From JAXHUH01 sp034211175 (GTDB taxonomy: Bacteria > Actinomycetota > Acidimicrobiia > Acidimicrobiales > CAIXPF01): 26,201 bases of DNA. Location: contig JAXHUH010000022.1 in NCBI GenBank assembly GCA_034211175.1, forward strand, positions 1-26,201, written 5' to 3'. Within the stretch, counting starts at the first letter, position 1. Each line of letters begins with the position of its first letter. The position numbers and the translations under genes are program-made. Shown piece after piece: positions 8,502 to 15,489 of this stretch. The notes under the pieces were generated by a model, which saw only the letters and a list, made by a program, of their open reading frames with translations, did not search any database and was not told the origin of the DNA.

Positions 8502-9535
8502 CGGGCGGTGCTCGCGATCCGGGTGCGGGCCCGGCTGGCCAGCACGTTGAGCACCATGGCGACGATGATCGCCGAGCCGAGGACGATGTTGAACGTGAAC
8601 GCGCTGACGCCCTCGATGATGAACCCGTCCCGAAGGGTCGCGAGGACCAGGGCTCCGAGGAACGCGCCGATCACGGTCCCCGATCCGCCGGTCAGCAACG
8701 TGCCGCCGATGACGGCAGCCGCCACGGCCTCGAACACCTTCTGCCCGGCGATGGCGGCGCCGGGGTCGAACGACCCGATGCGGATCCCTTCGAGCGTGCC
8801 CGCGAAGCCGGCGAGCATGGACGCGACGACGAAGTTGCGGATGCGGATGCGCCGGGTCGGGACCCCGGACTCCTGCGCGCCGGTCGGGTTGCCGCCCGTC
8901 GCGATCGTGTAGACGCCCCAGCGGGTCCGGGTGAGCACGACGTGCATCACCGCCGTGATCGCCAGCGCCCACAGGAAGCCCGAGTACCGGGCCCCGCCGA
9001 AGATCGCCACCGCGGCGCCCTCGGTCGGGGCGCGCTTGGGGAACCCGTCGGAGATGTTCAGCGTGAACCCGCTCACGATGAGCAGCGTCCCGAGGGTCAC
9101 GACGAACGACGGGATCCCGAAGGTGATGATGATGCCGCCGTTGAGCAGGCCGACCACGCCGGCGCCCGCCAGCGCGAGGGCGATGGCCAGCGGCAGCGGG
9201 ATCCCCGCCTCGTGCCCGAAGTGCACGAGGAACGGCGCCATGAAGTAGACGGCCCCCATCGACAGGTCGATCTCGCCGGAGATCAGGAGCATCGTCTGGC
9301 CCACGGCGAGGATGGCGACCGGGATGACGTACTGGGAGATGATCTGGAGGTTGCCGCTGGTGACGAACGCGTCGTTGGCGAGCGCGAAGTAGAGCGCGAG
9401 CGCCAGGCCGGCGATCGCGATCGTCGACTCGGGCCGACGGACCAGGAACGGCGCGATCCGCCGGGTGGGGCCGGGCTGCGTGGCCGGGGGGCCGCCGGTG
9501 GTGCGGTCGGCCTCTCGCTGGACGGTGTCGGTCAT
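8498..9535 (-). CDS. Sugar ABC importer permease (BPD_transp_2 / RbsC-like)
   Basis: A 345-residue inner-membrane protein. A polar N-terminal tail of about 35 residues is followed by some eight to ten hydrophobic segments. Family motifs visible are SGEIDLSMGA (86-95), the SFVVTLGTLLIVSG helix, GGNPTGAQESGV (214-225), which is the cytoplasmic loop contacting the ATPase, and the GGTLLTGGSGTVIGAFLGA segment near 280-300. This is the RbsC/FrcB/XylH class that imports mono-saccharides or polyols. It starts at ATG 9533-9535, 11 bases after the binding-protein stop, and overlaps the ATPase gene by four bases. Confidence 0.93.
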
Positions 9536-9546
9536 CGGTCGCCGGA

Positions 9547-10620
9547 TCAGGCGCCGACGAGCTTCTGGGCGGCGTCGTCGCCCTCGAAGCGGCTCTCGGT
9601 CTCGAGGAACAGCTGTGCCGAGGACGAGTCGAGGAAGACCAGGCCGGTGTTGGTCTCCGGCGGGATGACGACCCCACCGGAGAGCTTCGCCAGGTAGAGG
9701 TAGACGACCGGGAGGAAGCCCTGGAGGTAGGGCTGCTGGTCGATCGTGAAGTCGAGCGTGCCGTCGGCCACCATCTCGACCGTCTGGGGTAGCAGGTCGT
9801 AGCCGCCCGCCGCCTTGAGCGCCTTGTCCCGTGCGCCCTGGTTCTGCACGACCTGGCCGACCGCCTGGGTGCTGCCGGCGTCGACCGCGAACATGCCGAC
9901 CGCGTCGTCGTTGCCCAGGTACCAGGCCTCGACGTTGTTGAGCTCCTCGGTGAGATCGGCGCCCGTTGCGATGTCCTGGGCGTCGATGTCGGCGCCCGAG
10001 TCCCGGATGGCGTCGAGCGCGCCGTCGATGCGCGGTTGGATGTTGAGCTGGCCGGGCGTGGCGATGAACAGCCCGACCTTGCCCGACTCGACCTGGGAGA
10101 CGATCCGCCGACCCATCTCGTAGCCGGACCCGTACAGGTCCTGGCCGATGTAGGAGAGGCGGGCGTTGGGTGCGTCCGCGTTGTAGGAGACGACGGGGAT
10201 GTCGTTGGAGAGCGCATCGTCGGTCGGGCCGTTGAACGCCTCGAGGTCGACGAGTGCCACCGCGATCCCGTCGGCGCCCGACCCGACGGCCGCGGACATC
10301 GCGTTGACCATCTCGCCGATGTCGGAGCCCTCCGAGCCGGTCCACTGATGGGTGGTACCCAGCAGCGCGCTGGCGTCCTCGATGCCGTAGATCGTCGGCA
10401 CGAAGAACGGGTTGGTCGTCACGTGGTTGACGAAGACGAAGTTCCACTCCGGGGTCTCGGGGAAGTCCCCGGCGCCGGCTGCCCCGGCGTTGGGAGCCGG
10501 CTGGTCGTCATCGTCGTCACCGCCGCATGACGACAACAGGCCGGCGGCGGCCACGACACCCAGTGACTTGAGGAACCTGCGACGGCCCGGGTCCATGGCC
10601 GGCAGCGGTGAGGCGTGCAT
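9547..10620 (-). CDS. Sugar ABC importer substrate-binding lipoprotein (Tat-type signal)
   Basis: A 357-residue periplasmic-binding-protein-like lipoprotein. The N-terminus has a twin-arginine motif (GRRRFLKSLG, residues 12-21), a hydrophobic stretch and a lipobox LLSSC with Cys32, followed by a Gly/Asp-rich linker. The mature domain is the type-I sugar-binding fold (VFVNHVTTNPFFVPTIYGIE at its start, ADGIAVALVD, DIPVVSYNADAPN, YIGQDLYGSGYEMGRR, then GKVGLF), as in ribose/rhamnose/autoinducer-2-type binding proteins. The start at 10620 is set by GGGGGGAG nine bases upstream. It is the first gene of the importer operon. The ligand is unknown; a hinge and pocket analysis would be needed to tell. 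Confidence 0.93.
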   Translation of the reverse strand: MHASPLPAMDPGRRRFLKSLGVVAAAGLLSSCGGDDDDDQPAPNAGAAGAGDFPETPEWNFVFVNHVTTNPFFVPTIYGIEDASALLGTTHQWTGSEGSDIGEMVNAMSAAVGSGADGIAVALVDLEAFNGPTDDALSNDIPVVSYNADAPNARLSYIGQDLYGSGYEMGRRIVSQVESGKVGLFIATPGQLNIQPRIDGALDAIRDSGADIDAQDIATGADLTEELNNVEAWYLGNDDAVGMFAVDAGSTQAVGQVVQNQGARDKALKAAGGYDLLPQTVEMVADGTLDFTIDQQPYLQGFLPVVYLYLAKLSGGVVIPPETNTGLVFLDSSSAQLFLETESRFEGDDAAQKLVGA

Positions 10621-10654
10621 CGGTTCGTTCTCCCCCCTCGTGGATCATTCCCCC

Positions 10655-10674
10655 GTGCGCCCCGTGGGGCGCAC
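10655..10674. promoter_or_regulatory. Stem-loop/palindrome at the 5' end of the importer mRNA
   Basis: GTGCGCCCC-GT-GGGGCGCAC is an inverted repeat with perfect 9-base arms. With the -10 at 10680-10685 transcription leftwards would begin at about 10673, so the mRNA would start with this hairpin. It may stabilise the message or bind a protein. Confidence 0.45.
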
Positions 10675-10679
10675 CGCGG

Positions 10680-10709
10680 AGCATACGCGCGGATTGTTCC
10701 CGAGCACAA
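10680..10709 (-). promoter_or_regulatory. Promoter of the sugar importer operon
   Basis: On the minus strand TTGTGC (10704-10709) and TATGCT (10680-10685) are 18 bases apart. The -35 and part of the spacer are covered by the TTGTT/AACAA repeat, placing repressor binding on top of the polymerase site. Confidence 0.6.
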
Positions 10710-10712
10710 CAA
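10694..10712. promoter_or_regulatory. Candidate ROK-repressor operator (TTGTT-N9-AACAA)
   Basis: TTGTT at 10694-10698 and AACAA at 10708-10712 form an inverted repeat across the importer -35. This resembles the TTTGTT/AACAAA half-sites known for ROK repressors such as XylR, and fits a repressor encoded next door. Confidence 0.55.
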
Positions 10713-10729
10713 ACTGTCGGTTCTGTTGT
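10706..10729. promoter_or_regulatory. Second overlapping inverted repeat (ACAACA-N12-TGTTGT)
   Basis: ACAACA (10706-10711) and TGTTGT (10724-10729) are perfect inverted arms. The right arm overlaps the -35 candidate of the ROK gene, so one protein could control both divergent promoters. Confidence 0.45.
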
Positions 10730-10756
10730 CGGTCGCTGCGTGCAGCGCTCTACACT
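10726..10756 (+). promoter_or_regulatory. Promoter of the ROK regulator gene
   Basis: TACACT (10751-10756) is a good -10. TTGTCG (10726-10731) is a -35 candidate with a slightly long spacer of 19. The expected leader to the ATG at 10786 is about 23 bases. Confidence 0.45.
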
Positions 10757-10785
10757 CCGGCGCTCGGACGAGGATCGTTAGGGCG

Positions 10786-12060
10786 ATGTCGACAACAAAC
10801 ACATCCGAGGGCAAGGGCGGCGGCGCATCCGCCGAGACGGTGGGCGGCGTTGCGGGCGCGGCGCCGGGCCGCGCCGCGCGGCGGGGACTCACGACGGAGG
10901 AGCTCCGGCGCCACAACCTGAGCGCCGTCCTCGACCGCGTCCACCTCGCCGGGCCGATCTCCCGCTCGGAGCTCGCCCGGCTGACGGGCCTGAACCGCTC
11001 GACGATCCGGGACCTCCTGGTCGAGCTGGAGTCGCTCGGGCTCGTCGTCGAGGACATGGGCACCGCGGACGGCCCGGGGCGGCCGTCCGCCGTCGCTCGG
11101 CCGCGTCCGTCCGGGGCGGTCGCGCTCGCCGTGGAGTTGGAGGTCGACTTCACCGCGGTCGCCGCCATCGGGCTCGGTGGGCACGTCTTCGGTCGACGCA
11201 GGACCGCGAACCCCCACGGCGACGACGGTCCGGAGCGGATCGTCGGGCTCGTCGCGGAGCTCGCCGCCGAGCTGATGGGTTCGCTGCCGCCGGACCACAA
11301 CCTCGTCGGCGTCGGTGGCGCAGCCGCCGGGCTGGTCCGCCGCGAGGACGGCCATCTGAGTGTCTCGCCGAACCGTGGATGGCGTGACGCGCCGCTCGGT
11401 GAGCTGTTGGCGTCGGCGCTGGGCATCGGACGGGTGCGGGTGGCCAACGAGGCCGACGTCGGTGCGCTCGCGGAGCTCCGGCGGGGTGCGGCGCGCAGCT
11501 CCCGTCACGTGATCTACGTGTCCGGCGAGGTCGGCCTCGGGCTCGGGATCATCACCGACGGCGAGCCGCTGATGGGCGTCTCCGGGTTCGCCGGTGAGGC
11601 GGGCCACACGATGATCAACCCCGGCGGGCGCGAGTGCCGCTGTGGGTCGGTCGGGTGCTGGGAGACGGAGGTGGGGGAGGAGGCGCTGGCCCGGCGGGCG
11701 GGGGTGCCGTCGGGAGAGGTGCGCCAGGACGTGATCGACGAGCTGCTGCGGCGGGCGCACGCCGGCGACCCTCGGACGTTCGAGGCGTTCCGGGAGACGG
11801 GACGCTGGCTCGGGTACGGCGTCGGGAACCTGGTGAACACGTTCAACCCCGACCTGATCGTGTTCGGCGGGTTCTACTACCCCCTGTTCCCGTTCCTCTC
11901 CCAGCCCATCCTCGAGAGCGCGGCGATGGTCGCGCTGGCGTCGCCGTGGGCGTCCTGCCGGATCTGTCCGAGCGAGCTCGGCCTCGGTGCCCGGCTGATC
12001 GGCGCCGCCGAGCTGGTGTTCGCCGACGTGATCGCCGACCCGACCACGGTTCGGAGCTGA
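10786..12060 (+). CDS. ROK-family transcriptional repressor
   Basis: A 424-residue regulator. After a Gly/Ala-rich disordered N-terminus a winged helix-turn-helix spans about 58-86 (ISRSELARLTGLNRSTIRDL, then LVELESLGLV). The ROK domain follows, with the zinc-binding motif His274-x9-Cys-x-Cys-x4-Cys (GGRECRCGSVGCWE, ending at 293). The ROK-kinase catalytic NDxN is replaced by NEAD in VANEADVGAL, as in repressors that bind sugars without phosphorylating them. The start ATG follows AGGGCG; the in-frame codon at 10615 would run through the promoter. It is divergent from the sugar importer and most likely represses it; the effector would be the imported sugar or a derivative (inference). Confidence 0.92.
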   Translation: MSTTNTSEGKGGGASAETVGGVAGAAPGRAARRGLTTEELRRHNLSAVLDRVHLAGPISRSELARLTGLNRSTIRDLLVELESLGLVVEDMGTADGPGRPSAVARPRPSGAVALAVELEVDFTAVAAIGLGGHVFGRRRTANPHGDDGPERIVGLVAELAAELMGSLPPDHNLVGVGGAAAGLVRREDGHLSVSPNRGWRDAPLGELLASALGIGRVRVANEADVGALAELRRGAARSSRHVIYVSGEVGLGLGIITDGEPLMGVSGFAGEAGHTMINPGGRECRCGSVGCWETEVGEEALARRAGVPSGEVRQDVIDELLRRAHAGDPRTFEAFRETGRWLGYGVGNLVNTFNPDLIVFGGFYYPLFPFLSQPILESAAMVALASPWASCRICPSELGLGARLIGAAELVFADVIADPTTVRS

Positions 12061-12123
12061 CACCGCCGATGGTCGTGGATCGTCGCTTGACTCTCACCAC
12101 CGGTGAGGGCTGATCCTCCGTCC

Positions 12124-13203
12124 GTGGACGACCTCATGGCGATCGGCGAGTTCTCGGAGCGGTCCGGGCTGACGCCGAAGCGACTGCGCAGCTACGCGAC
12201 GGCGGGGCTCCTCGTGCCCGCCGCCGTCGACGCGTCGTCGGGCTACCGGTACTACGCACCGGCGCAGCTTCACGACGCCCGGGTGATCGACGCGCTCCGT
12301 CGGGCCGAGGTGCCGGTCGCCGAGATCGGCGATCTGCTCCGCGATCCGTCCCCCGGGCGCCTCGACGCGTGGGCACGCCGGATCGAGGTCGACACCACCG
12401 AGCGCCGGGCCGCGATCCGGGACGCTCGGGCGCTGTTGGACATCGATGCCGGCGGCCCTCCGATGCGAGCGGCCAGCCCGGCGGAGGAGAGACGAACGAT
12501 GAACCTCGTGACTGCCGCCCGATCCGATGTCGGTCGGGTCAGGACGTCGAACCAGGACCGGGCGTTGTGCCTCGACCGGGTCGTCATGGTCGCCGACGGG
12601 CTCGGCGCCTCGCCGGGCGGCGAGACGGCGTCGGCGCTCGCTGCGGCCGTGGTCGAGGCCGTGTTCTCGCGGGGCTCGGTCGAGGAGCTGGAGGCGGCGG
12701 TGCGGGCGGCGAACACCGCCGTGTTCGAGCGGGCCGGCGCCGACGAGCAGCTCGACGGGATGGGCACGACGTTGTGCGCGGCCGGCCTGACCGCCGAGGG
12801 GGATCTCGCGGTCGTGCACGTCGGCGACAGCCGGGTGTACCGGGTCCACGACGGTGCCGTGGAGCGCCTGACGACCGACCACTCCGTCGTCGCGGAGATG
12901 ATCCGCCGCGGCGAGCTGACCGAGGAGGAGAGCCTGGCCCACGAGCAGCGCGCCGTCCTCACCCGGGCCATCGGTGTCGGCCCGACCGTCGAGGTCGACT
13001 CGGCCGTCCACCGGGTCGCCGCCGGCGACCGCCTGCTCCTGTGCAGCGACGGCCTGTTCACCGAGGTCCCCGAGGAGCGGATGCGGTCGCTGGTCGACGA
13101 GGCCGACGACCTCGACGCCGCAGCGCAGGCCCTCGTCGACGAAGCCCTCGCCAACGGCGCCCGCGACAACGTCACGGTCGTCCTGGCCGAGATCACCGGT
13201 TGA
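12124..13203 (+). CDS. MerR-type HTH fused to a PP2C protein phosphatase
   Basis: One uninterrupted frame of 359 residues. Residues about 4-75 are a MerR winged helix: MAIGEFSERSGLTPKRLRSY, the wing SSGYRYYAPAQLHDARVIDAL, then AEVPVAEIGDLL. A helical stretch (80-108, ARRIEVDTTERRAAIRDARALL) corresponds to the MerR dimerisation helix. Residues 127-359 are a complete PP2C domain with metal-site residues intact: RTSNQD (140-145), VADGLGASPGGE (156-167), GMGTT, HVGDSRVYRV, LLCSDGLF and ARDNVTVV. So it should be a Mn/Mg-dependent Ser/Thr phosphatase tied to a DNA-binding domain. GTG 12124 gives the usual MerR N-terminus; GTG 12103 and ATG 12136 are alternatives. An internal ATG at 12499 with its own ribosome site could yield the phosphatase alone. 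Confidence 0.88.
   Translation: MDDLMAIGEFSERSGLTPKRLRSYATAGLLVPAAVDASSGYRYYAPAQLHDARVIDALRRAEVPVAEIGDLLRDPSPGRLDAWARRIEVDTTERRAAIRDARALLDIDAGGPPMRAASPAEERRTMNLVTAARSDVGRVRTSNQDRALCLDRVVMVADGLGASPGGETASALAAAVVEAVFSRGSVEELEAAVRAANTAVFERAGADEQLDGMGTTLCAAGLTAEGDLAVVHVGDSRVYRVHDGAVERLTTDHSVVAEMIRRGELTEEESLAHEQRAVLTRAIGVGPTVEVDSAVHRVAAGDRLLLCSDGLFTEVPEERMRSLVDEADDLDAAAQALVDEALANGARDNVTVVLAEITG
12483..12501 (+). promoter_or_regulatory. Internal ribosome binding site and in-frame ATG at the MerR/PP2C junction
   Basis: GGAGGAG (12483-12489) stands nine bases before the ATG at 12499, in frame with the fusion. Starting here gives a 234-residue protein (MNLVTAARSDVGRVRTSNQD...) that is exactly a free PP2C domain. 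It is the strongest ribosome site anywhere in this gene. Confidence 0.6.
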
Positions 13204-13960
13204 ACCGTCTGCGAGGGCGCGCCGACGCGGCCGACCAGGCAGGTCGGCGGGCTCGGCCGGATGGTCCTGGTCGGCGGTGCCACGTGGTCCGCTCGGTGGT
13301 GGGATCGCGCACGATCCGGAACCGGTGTTTGTGGCGGTGGTGCCACGTGCAGCGACATCGCCCGTTGCGTTCATCGGTCTGCCCACCGTTGTTCCAGTCC
13401 AGGAGGTGGTCGGCTGAGCCCCGCTCGCCGTCGGGCCAGGGGCTCTCCGGGCGAGCTGCGTACAGCTCCGGCCTCTGCGCGGCGGGCATCGATCCGACAG
13501 CCCGGCCCGTCACAGGTGCGGTCCCGGATCGAGAGCAGCTGGCGGAGCGCTCCGGTGAACAGCCGCTGGGTGCGCCCGTAGTTGATGACCACGCCCGGCG
13601 ATCGGAAGACGACCCGGCGGACGTGGCCTCGACCGCAGCGGCGACGGCGTTGGCGGGGTGGATGACGGTGCCGTCGTGGAGCTCACCCGTCCCGTCCGCG
13701 GGATGTTCGTACGGCGCGTCGCACTGGCGCCTGAGCTCTTCGGTGAAGGTCGCGGCGTCGGTGTGGATGACGACGAGCGGTTCGGGCCGTTTGCCGTCCT
13801 TCGGGGCGGTCAAGGCTCCGGAGACGACGGAGACGACGGAGACGCCGGAGACATCCATGGCGGACACGGTGCCGTTGGAGCCGTCGCCGAGGGCGACCAG
13901 CGTCGTCGAGGTCGCCGAGCCGGAGAACCCTCCTGGTCGGTACGCCGAGCTCAACGACAA
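13193..13960 (-). pseudogene. DUF222/HNH endonuclease remnant, N-terminus lost and frameshifted
   Basis: The minus strand encodes the C-terminal part of a DUF222-HNH endonuclease, a repetitive actinobacterial family. In one frame PEPLVVIHTDAATFTEEL and ELHDGTVIHPANAV are seen. Near 13610 the match jumps to another frame, with VVINYGRTQRLFTGALRQ, SIRDRTCDGPGCRIDARR. Near 13480 it returns to the first with HLLDWNNGGQTDERNGRC and TWHHRHKHRF, which are the HNH residues. So two compensating indels about 130 bases apart scramble the zinc/HNH junction, and most of the DUF222 domain upstream of about 13830 is absent. The last codons overlap the end of the PP2C gene on the other strand. Decay is more likely than function; sequencing errors could explain the shifts but not the missing N-terminus. 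Confidence 0.75.
13820..13855. repeat. Four tandem 9-bp units
   Basis: GGAGACGAC, GGAGACGAC, GGAGACGCC, GGAGACATC follow one another without gaps. They lie at the broken N-terminal side of the HNH remnant, where slippage could have contributed to the decay. Confidence 0.7.
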
Positions 13961-14032
13961 CCTGTGGCGGTTGGCGATAGGAGGTCTGCGGCACCACGGA
14001 CGGACCGATCCGACGAACTTCGAGATCAGCTG

Positions 14033-14260
14033 CTAGGTCGACGTCCTGGCCGAGGCGCACGGCATCGTCGACCGGAACGTGATCCCGCCGTACGCATTCT
14101 TCGAGGACGCCACGGTCTTCAGCGCGTCGCCAGGCTGGCGTACGAGCGCGAGCGAAAGGCACACCAATGCTCCGACGATCAGGACGAAACCGGTTGCGCC
14201 GAGGAAGAAGGTTCGCAGCACACGCACGAGCGCCTCGCCGACCTCGCGGGCCGAATACAT
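14033..14260 (-). CDS. Possible small membrane protein
   Basis: From the ATG at 14258-14260 (GGCGGGATCG upstream) a 75-residue protein can be read: MYSAREVGEALVRVLRT, one long hydrophobic segment (about residues 18-41, FFLGATGFVLIVGALVCLSLALV) and a polar tail. It has no recognisable family. A single membrane span after an amphipathic helix looks like a real small membrane protein, but the other strand is also open over the last 75 bases with the same wobble positions, and the region is partly decayed, so it may be a remnant. An in-frame ATG at 14332 would lengthen it by 24 residues. Confidence 0.35.
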   Translation of the reverse strand: MYSAREVGEALVRVLRTFFLGATGFVLIVGALVCLSLALVRQPGDALKTVASSKNAYGGITFRSTMPCASARTST

Positions 14261-14346
14261 CGATCCCGCCGTTTGTCGGCCGTAGGTCGGAGCGATGCGC
14301 TTCTGGGGCCACGGTGGCCTGACGCGGCGCATGCTCAGATCGGCTG

Positions 14347-14745
14347 TCAGTGGAAGCGCTGCGTGAACCGATCTGCGGGCTCGACGACGAATTCCTCGGC
14401 TCCCAACGTGACCATGCAGGCCCCGAAGAAGCTGCCGTGGCCGAGCAGCGCTGCGCAGTGCGGGTGCGGGAATCGACTCGTGGCTGCCGCGACGGCCCAC
14501 CAGCTGATCGGCTCTGCGCCGGCGTGGCTCCGAGGCGGTCGCAGTTCGAGCGTGAGCTCCCAGAGCTGCATCCGCTGCGACGCTCCACCGAGGTGCAGGA
14601 GGATGGAATCGTCGAGTGGTCGCGCATCGTCGGCGCTCTCGAGGATCTCCTGCGCGATCACCGTCACCGGTCCACCCGTGTCGATGATCGACGGGAAGGT
14701 CGGCAGCGTCCCGGGAGTAGAGATCGCCACCACGGGCCGCAACAC
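14347..14745 (-). CDS. Retropepsin-like aspartic protease family protein (start uncertain)
   Basis: A 132-residue protein with hallmarks of the single-domain retropepsin-like fold: a first strand VVAIST, the active-site-like loop SIIDTGGPVTVI with Asp-Thr-Gly (about residues 22-24), a flap region, and near the C-terminus ALLGHGSFFGACMVTLGAEE, matching the LLG-(x)n-F-x-V pattern that pairs with it. Such proteins act as homodimers; bacterial substrates are mostly unknown. Homology-like sequence (RYPYTDFNEGAGGRSPFPV) continues 18 codons upstream of the GTG used here, right up to a TAG at 14800-14802, and contains no start codon. Either the GTG at 14745 is the start or the true start was lost. 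It lies directly downstream of the small gene ending at 14807. Confidence 0.6.
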   Translation of the reverse strand: MLRPVVAISTPGTLPTFPSIIDTGGPVTVIAQEILESADDARPLDDSILLHLGGASQRMQLWELTLELRPPRSHAGAEPISWWAVAAATSRFPHPHCAALLGHGSFFGACMVTLGAEEFVVEPADRFTQRFH

Positions 14746-14806
14746 GGGGAACGGACTCCGACCTCCGGCTCCCTCGTTGAAGTCCGTGTACGGGTAGCGC
14801 TAGGGC

Positions 14807-14995
14807 TCAGACAATCCCGAAGGCGATGGGCTCATCGGGCGTGGCGGCCCTGACCACTTCCAAGTTCTCGAGCTGCTCGGCGTCGATGATGGCCAGGAGC
14901 TCGCGGAGCGTCGCTGCGTCGCGCTGCACGGTGTCGGTGTCGTCGAGAGCCACCCACCGGCCCGCCCACGGCTCGAGGTCCAGCGTCCTCACCAT
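14807..14995 (-). CDS. Small protein of unknown function (resembles DUF5678-type proteins), partner of the aspartic protease
   Basis: A 62-residue protein: MVRTLDLEPWAGRWVALDDT, then DTVQRDAATLRELLAIIDAE and ENLEVVRAATPDEPIAFGIV. The pattern G-R/K-W-V-A-x-D, a short helix T-x-x-E-L and a terminal D-E-P-I strand resembles small proteins (DUF5678-like) that I associate with retropepsin-like genes; that association is from memory. The ATG at 14993-14995 is preferred; the frame is open to 15091 but the extra residues look unlike protein. Its stop is about 60 bases before the protease start used here, so the two probably form one transcript. Confidence 0.55.
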   Translation of the reverse strand: MVRTLDLEPWAGRWVALDDTDTVQRDAATLRELLAIIDAEQLENLEVVRAATPDEPIAFGIV

Positions 14996-15110
14996 GAGCG
15001 GACGGTACCGCGTGCCGTGCGCCCAAACCACGACCGATCGTCCCAACGCTGCCGCGTAGGTGAAGGCCGGCGCCGGAGAGGTCAACGCCACACCTCGGCG
15101 AGAACGACGA

Positions 15111-15145
15111 CAGCCCTGACCTGCAGGGTGGCAGGGTCAGGGCTG
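15111..15145 (-). terminator. Terminator hairpin of tRNA-Arg
   Basis: CAGCCCTGACC (15111-15121) and GGTCAGGGCTG (15135-15145) are perfect 11-base arms, and an inner CTGC/GCAG pairing can extend the stem. It starts 14 bases after the tRNA 3' end. No real U-tract follows, as is common in high-GC Actinomycetota. Confidence 0.65.
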
Positions 15146-15158
15146 GGGTGAGACTCCG

Positions 15159-15233
15159 TGGCGCCCCCGGCAGGATTCGAACCTGCGCACACGGCTCCGG
15201 AGGCCGCTGCTCTTTCCCCTGAGCTACGGGGGC
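15159..15233 (-). tRNA. tRNA-Arg (anticodon CCG)
   Basis: The minus strand folds into a full cloverleaf of 75 bases including an encoded CCA. Acceptor arm GCCCCCG/CGGGGGC, D-arm GCTC/GAGC, anticodon arm GCGGC/GCCGT with the loop CTCCGGA, giving anticodon CCG (reads CGG, Arg), a four-base variable loop, and the T-arm GCAGG-TTCGAAT-CCTGC. It is transcribed away from argS, the gene for its own synthetase, which starts 257 bases to the right. Confidence 0.95.
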
Positions 15234-15245
15234 TCGGGCCGATTG

Positions 15246-15273
15246 ATCCTAGCCGCTCGTCGGCCCGGGGCAA
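15246..15273 (-). promoter_or_regulatory. Promoter of tRNA-Arg
   Basis: On the minus strand TTGCCC (15268-15273) and TAGGAT (15246-15251) are 16 bases apart, and the -10 ends 12 bases before the tRNA 5' end. Confidence 0.6.
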
Positions 15274-15325
15274 TGACACCGCCCGGGCGGCCCACGACGG
15301 CCGCAGGCAGGCCGTACTGACGGCT

Positions 15326-15351
15326 TGGTCCGTCTGTCGCTGTTCTATCGT
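15326..15351 (+). promoter_or_regulatory. Candidate argS promoter
   Basis: TTGGTC near 15325-15330 and TATCGT (15346-15351), with a short 15-base spacer. It would leave a leader of about 130 bases containing a small hairpin (GCACCC-4-GGGTGC, 15450-15465). Confidence 0.3.
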
Positions 15352-15489
15352 GGGTCGCAGAGCTTCCCGGCCGGTCCCGGCCGGCCGCCGTTCGGAGCTC
15401 GCACATCCCCCGGCCGCCCGCGACCAACGACGCCGCGGACGGTAGTGCAGCACCCCGCAGGGTGCCGCCAGCAGTGTCAGGAGTGTCCG

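Noticed and set aside
13857..14036. Plus-strand small frame starting MADTVPLEPSPRATSVVEVA with GGAG upstream, apparently continuing past its TAG
   Set aside because: Plausible text and ribosome spacing, but it shares wobble positions with the opposite strand, belongs to no family I know and breaks off after about 25 more codons. It is probably part of the decayed island.
12369..14036. Long plus-strand frame overlapping PP2C and the HNH remnant
   Set aside because: Out of frame with the PP2C domain and antisense to the nuclease remnant; only its last 60 codons are worth a look, and they are listed separately.
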